Of a stretch of DNA of 12,367 nt, positions 1-5,615 are shown one piece after another. The notes under the pieces were generated by a model. The model saw only the letters and a list, made by a program, of their open reading frames with translations, did no database searches and was not told where the DNA came from. This DNA is from Pseudomonadota bacterium (GTDB lineage Bacteria; Pseudomonadota; Gammaproteobacteria; Steroidobacterales; Steroidobacteraceae). The stretch spans positions 1 through 12,367 of the forward strand of contig JAFEDW010000038.1 of the NCBI GenBank assembly GCA_018241455.1, written 5' to 3'. The position numbers were made by a program, and so were the translations under genes. Each line of letters opens with the position of its first letter. The first letter of the stretch is position 1.

Positions 1-432
1 CGCGGCTACGCGCACCGCATCGACGTGAACGCGCCGGTCGAGATGGTGTGGCACGGCCTGATCGACCCGAAGATGATATCGCTGTGGTACGGGCCGGGCG
101 CGCGCGTCAGCGCGAAGGCCGGCGGCAGCTACTACGTGCGCGCCGACCGCGACCTGGAGCGCGAGGCGCACATCGACGTGTTCGATCCGGGCCGGCGCCT
201 GCGGCTGATCTACATGCCCCCGCCCGGCCTGCCGGAGAACGACGCGGTGATCGTCGATGATTTCATCCTCGACACCGAGCAGGGGGTCGCAGTGCTGCGG
301 CTGCTCGGCTCCGGCTTTCCGATGGACGATGGCTGGGACGTTTATTACCAGCGCCTGCGCGGCGGCTGGGGCCAGGCGCTGGCGCGCCTGAAGGTCGCGG
401 TCGAGCGCCAGGCCAAGGCGAAATCGGCGTGA
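1..432 (+). CDS. SRPBCC/AHSA1-like domain protein, 5' end cut by the window
   Basis: The frame is open from the first base, so the true start lies upstream; a GTG at 25 falls inside the fold and is unlikely to be the start. The 143 visible residues look like the START-like helix-grip fold of AHSA1/polyketide-cyclase proteins. They open with a strand followed by 'NAPVEMVW', then 'LIDPKMISLWYGPG', a central 'GGSYYVRADRD' stretch, and end in a long C-terminal helix with 'GGWGQALARLKVAVE', which matches the usual GW..L ending. Such domains bind hydrophobic ligands or act as Hsp90 co-chaperone-like modules, but no substrate can be read here. The protein lacks a visible membrane segment and is probably cytoplasmic. 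Its TGA overlaps the GTG of the next gene (GTGA), implying coupled translation. Family assignment is fairly safe; function is unknown. Confidence 0.75.
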   Translation, partial: RGYAHRIDVNAPVEMVWHGLIDPKMISLWYGPGARVSAKAGGSYYVRADRDLEREAHIDVFDPGRRLRLIYMPPPGLPENDAVIVDDFILDTEQGVAVLRLLGSGFPMDDGWDVYYQRLRGGWGQALARLKVAVERQAKAKSA

Positions 433-839
433 CCCGCTTCCTGCTGCGCGCCGCGGTCGCGGCACTCGGCCTGTGGCTCGCGAGCCGCTGGGTCGATGGC
501 ATCCACTTCGCCGACCAGGGCACGCTGGTGATCGCCGCACTGCTGCTCGGCCTCGTCAACGCATTGCTGCGGCCGCTGATCGTGCTGCTGACGCTGCCGC
601 TGACCGTGCTGAGCCTCGGCCTGTTCATGTTCGTCATCAACGCGCTGATGCTCGAGCTCGTGGCCGCTCTGCTCGAGCCGCGCTTCAGCCTGAGCGGCTT
701 TCGCGCCGCGCTCCTCGGCGCGATCGTCGTCGGGCTTGCCGGTGTCGTCGGCTCGTGGTTCATCGGCCCGCGGCCGCGGGTCGCCGTGATCGTCAGCCGC
801 GGCGCAGGCGCGCCGCCCAGCGATACAACAGGAACGTGA
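429..839 (+). CDS. PF04020-type (phage holin family 4 / YvlD-like) integral membrane protein
   Basis: This 136-residue, very hydrophobic protein starts at a GTG that overlaps the preceding stop by 4 bp. About four membrane segments can be seen, near residues 4-21, 33-50, 53-75 and 94-114. The block 'NALLRPLIVLLTLPLTVL' followed by 'SLGLFMFVINALML' is the hallmark of the PF04020 family. Databases call this family 'phage holin family', but most members are chromosomal proteins of unknown role, and nothing phage-like surrounds this one. A short polar tail (about residues 121-136) follows the last membrane span. The gene's last 47 bp overlap the 3' end of the convergent OPT transporter gene. Location in the inner membrane is a safe inference; function is not known. 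Confidence 0.8.
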   Translation: MTRFLLRAAVAALGLWLASRWVDGIHFADQGTLVIAALLLGLVNALLRPLIVLLTLPLTVLSLGLFMFVINALMLELVAALLEPRFSLSGFRAALLGAIVVGLAGVVGSWFIGPRPRVAVIVSRGAGAPPSDTTGT

Positions 840-2784
840 CGATCGCGAAGGCGCTGGCGCCGATCAGTTCGGCCGGATGACCGGCGAACCCGTCGCCGAC
901 CAGCGCGAGCGGGAAGTCCTTGCCGGAAAACGCGACGATGCCGGCGATCACGACGCCGACCAGCCCCTCGCCGACGATCATCCCTGAAGCCAGCAGCACG
1001 CCGAGCTGTTTGGTCGCCTCGGGCCGCGGCCCGCGCTCGGCGCGACGGTCGAAATACCAGCCGGCCACCGCGCCGACCACGACCATCAGCGTGCTCTGCG
1101 TCGGCAGGTAGATGCCGAGGCCGACCGCGAGCGGCGAGAGGTGCGCGGATTTCGTCGTGCGCCGCAGGATCGTATCGATGACGATCAGCACGACGCCGAT
1201 GCCCATTCCAATGCGGATCAGGCTCCAGTCGGCATTGCCCTGTATCACGCCCTGCGCGAGCGCCGAGATCAATCCTGCCTGCGGCGCCGCCAGCGGATGC
1301 TCGCGCACCGGGCCCGGCGAGCCGACGAAGCCGTAGGCATGGTTGAGGATGTCGAGGATCGGCGGGATAATCGCCGCGCCGGCGATGACGCCGACGATAA
1401 GCGCGACCTGCTGCTTCCACGGCGTCGCATCGACGAGCTGGCCGGTTTTCAGGTCCTGCAGGTTGTTGTTGGCGATCGTCGCGACGGCGAACACGATCGA
1501 GGTGACGAACAACGCGTAGGCCACGAGCGCCTTTTCCGCGCCGGCCGGCACGCTGCCCTTGACGCCGAACACCAGCAGCAGCGCCGCGCCGATCACCACC
1601 AGGATGCCGATGCCCGACAGCGGGCTGTTCGATGAGCCGATCAGCCCGGCCATGTAGCCGCAGACCGCGGAGACGAAGAAGCTCATCAGCGCGATGTACA
1701 CGACGCCGGCCACGACCAGCAGCAGCAGGTGCGAGCCGAGCCCGCTGCTGGCGCTGAAATCCGCGAGCAACCAGGCGATCGGCAGCATGCAGACGAGCGA
1801 GATCAGCGCCACCTGCCCGATCGGGATGTCCTGTTCGGTGCGCGGCAGCAGCGCCGCGTTGCCGGCGGCGCGGGCGCGCGAGGCCGCCATCGCCGAACGC
1901 AGTCCGTCGGCCACCGGCTTGATGAGCTTGGCGAGCGTCCACACCGCGGCGACGCCGATCGTGCCGGCGCCGACGAAGCGCACCTTGTGGCTCCACGTCG
2001 CCTGCGCGAGGTGCGCGAGCGTATCGCTGGCCGGCGCCAGCGCCGAGAAATGCGGCACGCCCCACACCCAGCCGATCAGGGCGCCGACGCCCATCGCGAC
2101 GCCGACCCACAGTCCGACCAGGTGGCCGACGGCGAACAGCGCGAACGACAGCAGGAAATCGAAGCCGCTGACGCCGCCCTGGCTGCCGACACGGAACACC
2201 CGCGCCACATCGCTCGCGAACACGCGCGTCGCGACGATCACTGCAAACACCGACGAGACGATCGAGCCCCAGATGACTGCGCGCAGGCCGTCGCGGCTCT
2301 CCTCGACCGCCGCGGCGTCGGCGTGCTCGCCGCCGCCGACCTTCAGCACCTCGGCGCAGGCCACGCCTTCCGGGTACGGCAGGTCGGACTGCGTCACCAG
2401 CGCGCGCCGCAGCGGAATGGAATACATCACGCCGAGGATGCCGCCCAATGCGCAGATCGCAGTCGACACCCAGTACGGGAAGCCGGTCCACCAGCCGATG
2501 ATGACGAAGCCCGGCAGCACGAAGATGATCGAGGTCAGCGTGCCGGCCGCCGACGCGACCGTCTGCACGATGTTGTTCTCCTGCACGGTCATGCCCTTGA
2601 AGCCGCGCAGCACCGCCATCGAGATCACCGCGGCCGGAATCGAGGTCGCGAACGTGAGCCCGGCCTTCAGTCCGAAATAGACGTTGGCGGCCGAGAACGC
2701 CACCGTGATGATGACGCCGAGGATCAGTCCGCGCACGGTGAGTTCGGCGCGCATGATCGGCGCGCTGCCCGCTTTGTTCGCCAT
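793..2784 (-). CDS. OPT family (oligopeptide transporter superfamily) membrane transporter
   Basis: A 663-residue polytopic membrane protein of the size usual for prokaryotic OPT transporters (PF03169). Recognisable family blocks in order are 'YFGLKAGLTFATSIPAA' near the N-terminus, 'ENNIVQTVASAAGT', 'LPYPEGVACAEVLK', 'SPLSGIGILVVIGA', 'NNNLQDLKTGQLVDATPW' and 'AVGLGIYLPTQSTL'. Characterised OPT members import small peptides or metal chelates in symport with protons; the substrate here cannot be deduced. I chose the ATG at 2784, whose A is shared with the tatC TGA; a GTG at 2787 gives one extra residue. A GGGGAG-type ribosome site lies 8 nt upstream of the ATG, inside the tatC end. Translation is therefore probably coupled to tatC. 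The 3' end overlaps the convergent membrane-protein gene by 47 bp. Family call is strong, substrate unknown. Confidence 0.92.
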   Translation of the reverse strand: MANKAGSAPIMRAELTVRGLILGVIITVAFSAANVYFGLKAGLTFATSIPAAVISMAVLRGFKGMTVQENNIVQTVASAAGTLTSIIFVLPGFVIIGWWTGFPYWVSTAICALGGILGVMYSIPLRRALVTQSDLPYPEGVACAEVLKVGGGEHADAAAVEESRDGLRAVIWGSIVSSVFAVIVATRVFASDVARVFRVGSQGGVSGFDFLLSFALFAVGHLVGLWVGVAMGVGALIGWVWGVPHFSALAPASDTLAHLAQATWSHKVRFVGAGTIGVAAVWTLAKLIKPVADGLRSAMAASRARAAGNAALLPRTEQDIPIGQVALISLVCMLPIAWLLADFSASSGLGSHLLLLVVAGVVYIALMSFFVSAVCGYMAGLIGSSNSPLSGIGILVVIGAALLLVFGVKGSVPAGAEKALVAYALFVTSIVFAVATIANNNLQDLKTGQLVDATPWKQQVALIVGVIAGAAIIPPILDILNHAYGFVGSPGPVREHPLAAPQAGLISALAQGVIQGNADWSLIRIGMGIGVVLIVIDTILRRTTKSAHLSPLAVGLGIYLPTQSTLMVVVGAVAGWYFDRRAERGPRPEATKQLGVLLASGMIVGEGLVGVVIAGIVAFSGKDFPLALVGDGFAGHPAELIGASAFAIVTFLLYRWAARLRRG

Positions 2785-3560
2785 CACTCGTTCTCCCCGG
2801 GTTCCGCTTGTTGTTGTTTGCTGCCGCCGTCGCCGCGCTGCATGAGGCGCGCCATCAGGACGCCACCCTCATAGAGCAGGTACATGGGCACCGCCATGAT
2901 GGTTTGCGACACGGCATCGGGCGGCGTGATGACTGCCGCGATCACGAACACCGCGATGAGCACGTAACCGCGGATCTGCGTCAGCCGCGCCAGTGGCACG
3001 ATGCCCATCAGCACCAACAGCACGACCGCCACCGGCACTTCGAACGCGAGGCCGAACGAGAACAGGAGCTTCAGCACGAAGTCCATGTACATCGTGATGT
3101 CGGCCATCATCTGCACGCCGTGCGGCGTCGTGTTCACGAAGAAATTGAAGATCAACGGCAGCACCGCAAAATAGGCGAACGCCGTGCCGACGTAGAACAG
3201 CACGATCGACGACACCAACAGCGGCACCGCGTAGCGCCGCTCGTGGCGATACAGGCCAGGGGCCACGAAGGCCCACAACTGGTACAGCACGTACGGCATC
3301 GCCACGACCAGCGCGGCGACAAACGCCAGCTTCAGCGGCGTCGTGAATGGCGCCGTGACGCTGGTGGAGATCAGCGCGCTGTTGGGCGGCAGCACGCGCC
3401 GCAGCGGCTGCGACAACCATTCGAAAATGCGGTTCGAGTAGATAGCCATCGGGATGAACACGACGGCCACGGCGAGAAACGCGCGCATCAGGCGCGTACG
3501 CAGCTCGAGCAGATGGGAGATCAACGTGCCTTCGAGCAGCGGCTCGCGCTCGCCGCTCAT
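2784..3560 (-). CDS. tatC: Sec-independent protein translocase subunit TatC
   Basis: A 258-residue, six-span inner-membrane protein that forms the twin-arginine signal-peptide receptor with TatB. It closely follows the E. coli pattern: 'LISHLLELRTRL' at residues 13-24, 'YQLWAFVAPGLYRHERR' at 93-109 with the conserved acidic residue E107 of the signal-peptide binding loop, 'GTAFAYFAVLPLIFNFF', 'SFGLAFEVPVAVVLL', and 'ITPPDAVSQTIMAVPMYLL' near the C-terminus. The C-terminal tail after the last span is polar and glutamine/glutamate rich. The start ATG overlaps the tatB stop (ATGA), and the stop overlaps the start of the OPT gene, so all three are probably translated from one message. Nothing key is missing; the call is very secure. 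Confidence 0.98.
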   Translation of the reverse strand: MSGEREPLLEGTLISHLLELRTRLMRAFLAVAVVFIPMAIYSNRIFEWLSQPLRRVLPPNSALISTSVTAPFTTPLKLAFVAALVVAMPYVLYQLWAFVAPGLYRHERRYAVPLLVSSIVLFYVGTAFAYFAVLPLIFNFFVNTTPHGVQMMADITMYMDFVLKLLFSFGLAFEVPVAVVLLVLMGIVPLARLTQIRGYVLIAVFVIAAVITPPDAVSQTIMAVPMYLLYEGGVLMARLMQRGDGGSKQQQAEPGENE

Positions 3561-3985
3561 GAGGGCCGATCTGCCGTGGGCGATGGCGCAGGATCAGGTG
3601 TCGTGGCCGGCACGGGAGCGGCGGCCGGCAAGGGATCAGAAGCGTGCATGGCGGCGGGCGAGGTGGCCGCGTCGCGCCGCGCGTTCTCGTCCAGCGGCGG
3701 CTGGGGCGGGGCCGGTGTCGGTGGCGGTGCCGCGTTCGGTGGGGCGTTCGGTGGGGCGTTCATCGCCGCGCCCAGCGAATCCACGTTGGACTTCAGCGCA
3801 TCGACGCTGGATTTCAGCTCACCCGTCTCGTTCTCGAGCTGTTCCTGGAACTGGCGCGCCATGGCGCGCGCCCGCCCGGCCCAGCGGCCCAGCGTGCGCG
3901 CCACCTGCGGGAGCCGGGTGGGACCGAGCACCACCAGCGACAGACCGACGATGACGACGATTTCTGAAAAGCCGATGTCGAACAT
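3557..3985 (-). CDS. tatB: Sec-independent protein translocase subunit TatB
   Basis: TatB docks twin-arginine substrates together with TatC. The N-terminus 'MFDIGFSEIVVIVGLSLVVL' followed by 'GPTRLPQVARTLGRW' is the classic TatB membrane helix, hinge and amphipathic helix. I start at the ATG at 3985 because this matches the conserved family start; an in-frame ATG at 4012 would add nine non-conserved residues, and neither has a clear ribosome site. The 142-residue product continues with a heptad-like region ('ELKSSVDALKSNVDSLG') and then a long Pro/Ala-rich tail containing repeated 'NAPPNAPPNAAPPP'. TatB tails are known to be variable and largely dispensable. The gap to tatA is 45 bp, and the stop overlaps the tatC start by 4 bp. 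Confidence 0.95.
   Translation of the reverse strand: MFDIGFSEIVVIVGLSLVVLGPTRLPQVARTLGRWAGRARAMARQFQEQLENETGELKSSVDALKSNVDSLGAAMNAPPNAPPNAAPPPTPAPPQPPLDENARRDAATSPAAMHASDPLPAAAPVPATTPDPAPSPTADRPS
3738..3761. repeat. Two perfect 12-bp direct repeats inside tatB
   Basis: GGTGGGGCGTTC occurs twice head to tail (3738-3749 and 3750-3761), with a degenerate third copy just before it (CGCGTTC at 3731-3737). The repeat is a multiple of three, so it only lengthens the proline-rich TatB tail (Asn-Ala-Pro-Pro units). It looks like replication slippage in a tolerant region. Confidence 0.8.
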
Positions 3986-4030
3986 GGTCGGGCGCTGGCG
4001 CGCGCCGGCCATGAGCCGGCGCGGTACGCG

Positions 4031-4300
4031 TCAGGGGCGCCGGTCGCCCGGGCGCGAACCTGCGGAGCCAGAGGAGCTGTCGTTGAACTCGGCGTCACGG
4101 TCCGAACCGCCGCCGGGAGAGTTGGGCGGCAAGCGCTTTTGCGCCACCTGCTCGTCCTGGTCGCCTTCGTTCATGGCCTTCTTGAAACCACGCACCGCGG
4201 TACCGAGATCATGGCCAATGCTGCCGAGTTTCTTGGTGCCGAACACAAGCGCCACGATCAACAGCACGATCAGCCAGTGCCAGATGCTAAGTGAACCCAT
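4031..4300 (-). CDS. tatA: Sec-independent protein translocase subunit TatA
   Basis: TatA is the small subunit that assembles with TatBC to let folded proteins cross the inner membrane. The 89-residue product has the standard layout: a single N-terminal span (about residues 5-20), the hinge F20-G21, then 'GTKKLGSIGHDLGTAVRGFKKAM' features of the amphipathic helix (residues 21-43, with the conserved TKKLG and GFKKAM), and a polar tail of about 45 residues. 'FGTKKL' separates it from TatB. A good ribosome site, AGGAG at 4308-4312, lies 7 nt upstream of the ATG. It is the first gene of tatABC and lies 151 bp downstream of dtd on the same strand, so it may have its own promoter in that gap or be read from the dtd promoter. 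Confidence 0.97.
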   Translation of the reverse strand: MGSLSIWHWLIVLLIVALVFGTKKLGSIGHDLGTAVRGFKKAMNEGDQDEQVAQKRLPPNSPGGGSDRDAEFNDSSSGSAGSRPGDRRP

Positions 4301-4341
4301 CGCCGTTCTCCTGACGCGTGTCCTAAAGGGGCAAGCGCTTA

Positions 4342-4369
4342 ATAATACGCCAATTTGACCCTGTTCGAA
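4342..4369 (-). promoter_or_regulatory. Possible promoter of tatABC-OPT
   Basis: On the minus strand a TATTAT element (4347-4342) stands out as an AT-rich patch in otherwise GC-rich DNA, with a poor -35 (TTCGAA, 3 of 6 matches) 16 bp upstream. It lies about 40 bp before the tatA start codon. The rest of the dtd-tatA gap shows no other structure. This is a guess from base composition and spacing. Confidence 0.3.
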
Positions 4370-4451
4370 GCGCCATGGCTGCCAGGCGTGAGCGATCTGC
4401 TGCGTACGTCACGCTTCTCCAGGACCGGGGAAATTCCCGCGCGGCAAGCGT

Positions 4452-4901
4452 TCAGGGCGAGGCATGCACTTGCAGCCAGAAGGTCACCGGACCGTCGTTG
4501 GTCAGTGACACCTGCATGTGGGCGCCGAACTCGCCGCTGCCGACCGCCGGGTGCGCCTGCCGGGCGGTGGCCAGCAACGCCCCGTACAGCTCGCGCGCCA
4601 GTTCCGGGTTGGCCGCGGTCGAAAACCCGGGGCGGGTGCCCGATGAGGTGTCAGCCGCGAGCGTGAACTGGGGCACGAGCAGCAGGCCGCCGCCGGTGTC
4701 GCGGAGCGATCGGTTCATGCGGCCTGCCGCATCCGCGAACACGCGGTAGTCGAGCACCCGTTCGAGCAGCCGCGCGGCCTGGGCGGCGCCGTCGCCGCGC
4801 TCGATGCCGATCAGGGCAAGGAGCCCGGCGCCGATTTCACCGCAGACGCGGCCGTCGACCGTGACGCGGGCGCTCGTCACGCGCTGGATCAGGGCGATCA
4901 T
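4452..4901 (-). CDS. dtd: D-aminoacyl-tRNA deacylase (DTD1)
   Basis: Dtd hydrolyses D-amino acids, and glycine mischarged on tRNA-Ala, from tRNA in the cytoplasm. The 149-residue product matches E. coli Dtd in length and opens with 'MIALIQRVTSARVTVDG'. It carries 'DYRVFADAAGRMNRSL', 'LLLVPQFTLAADT' (residues 73-85) and 'NDGPVTFWLQV' with the Gly137-Pro138 pair that forms the cross-subunit cis-proline chirality filter. One oddity: residue 77 is Pro (codon at 4671-4673) where E. coli has Ser in the SQFTL motif, and 'RPGF' replaces 'RPSF'. The start at 4901 is fixed by the conserved N-terminus; the frame stays open far upstream but that extension has no family match and runs antisense through the cytochrome gene. 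It is divergent from the cytochrome c gene. Confidence 0.96.
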   Translation of the reverse strand: MIALIQRVTSARVTVDGRVCGEIGAGLLALIGIERGDGAAQAARLLERVLDYRVFADAAGRMNRSLRDTGGGLLLVPQFTLAADTSSGTRPGFSTAANPELARELYGALLATARQAHPAVGSGEFGAHMQVSLTNDGPVTFWLQVHASP

Positions 4902-4905
4902 GCAG

Positions 4906-4934
4906 TGGCAAATCCGCTGGTGAATCCGTACACT
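4906..4934 (+). promoter_or_regulatory. Weak candidate promoter for the cytochrome c gene
   Basis: TGGCAA (4906-4911) and TACACT (4929-4934) are separated by 17 bp, matching the sigma70 consensus at 3/6 and 4/6. They sit in the 81-bp gap between divergent dtd and the cytochrome gene. The match is marginal and other arrangements are possible. Confidence 0.25.
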
Positions 4935-4982
4935 TTGCCGCCATTTTACGGCGCCGCGCGCGCCCTGCTTCGGAGTCCGATT

Positions 4983-5615
4983 ATGCCTTCGATGTCGTTT
5001 CAGTGGGCCAGGCTCGCCGCCGTCGCCGTCGCCGTCGCCCTGGCGCTGACGCTGGCCGGCACGGCGCAGGCCGCAGGCGATGCCGCGCGCGGCAAGCAGC
5101 TCGGCTACACCTGCCTGGGGTGCCACGGCATCGAGAATTACAAGAACGTGTATCCCACCTACAACGTGCCGAAGCTCGCCGGCCAGCACGTCGAGTACAT
5201 CGTCGCGGCGCTGAAGAGCTACCGCGGCAAGCAGCGCTCGCACGCCACGATGTACGCGCAGGCCAGCTCGCTCAGCGACCAGGACATGGAAGACGTCGCC
5301 GCCTACCTGGCCGGCGCCGTGCTGCCGGCCGGCGCGCCGGCCCGGGGCGCTGCGCCGCAAAAGGTCAGCGAACTGTGTTCAGCCTGCCACGGCGCGAACG
5401 GCGTCGGCATCACCGGCGACTACCCGACACTCGCCGGGCAGCACGCCGACTACCTGGCGCGCGCGCTGGTCGAATACCAGAAGGGCGATCGCAAGAACCC
5501 GATCATGGCGCAGTTCGCCGGCCAGCTCTCGGCCGCCGACGTGAAGGCGATTGCCGACTACTACGCCGGCCAGAGCCCGCCGCTCAAGACCGTCGAGCGG
5601 CCGAGCTTCAAGTAG
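4983..5615 (+). CDS. Exported dihaem cytochrome c, c4/c553 type
   Basis: A 210-residue periplasmic electron carrier. I start at ATG 4983 because a GGAG ribosome site (4972-4975) is 7 nt upstream and the product then begins with a proper Sec signal peptide: a short N-region, a hydrophobic core at about residues 11-26 and cleavage after 'TAQA' at residue 30. An upstream GTG at 4905 is in frame but would bury this signal. Two class I domains follow, each with one haem motif: CLGCH at 44-48 and CSACH at 132-136. Likely axial methionines are M90 ('SHATM') and M175 ('NPIM'). The duplicated pattern 'PKLAGQH..Y' / 'PTLAGQH..Y' is typical of cytochrome c4, which passes electrons from the bc1 complex to terminal oxidases. 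The stop overlaps the convergent S9-like gene by 8 bp. Confidence 0.92.
   Translation: MPSMSFQWARLAAVAVAVALALTLAGTAQAAGDAARGKQLGYTCLGCHGIENYKNVYPTYNVPKLAGQHVEYIVAALKSYRGKQRSHATMYAQASSLSDQDMEDVAAYLAGAVLPAGAPARGAAPQKVSELCSACHGANGVGITGDYPTLAGQHADYLARALVEYQKGDRKNPIMAQFAGQLSAADVKAIADYYAGQSPPLKTVERPSFK

Noticed and set aside
429..839. Evidence of a prophage from the 'holin family' label
   Set aside because: PF04020 proteins are widespread chromosomal membrane proteins; no lysin, integrase or structural phage gene is nearby.
263..2491. A 742-codon open frame antisense-frame to the OPT gene region
   Set aside because: It is a shadow of the OPT gene in GC-rich DNA: arginine/alanine/glycine-rich translation without domains, crossing into the PF04020 gene.
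2808..4358. A 516-codon His/Arg/Gln-rich open frame opposite tatC-tatB-tatA
   Set aside because: The tat genes on the other strand are unmistakable. The His-rich composition is the reverse complement of hydrophobic and valine codons.
4905..4982. A possible earlier GTG start for the cytochrome c gene
   Set aside because: It would place 26 extra residues before the signal peptide; the ATG at 4983 has a good ribosome site.
4902..5360. A possible N-terminal extension of Dtd upstream of 4901
   Set aside because: The family start MIALIQR is at 4901; the extension is antisense to the cytochrome signal peptide and haem domain.
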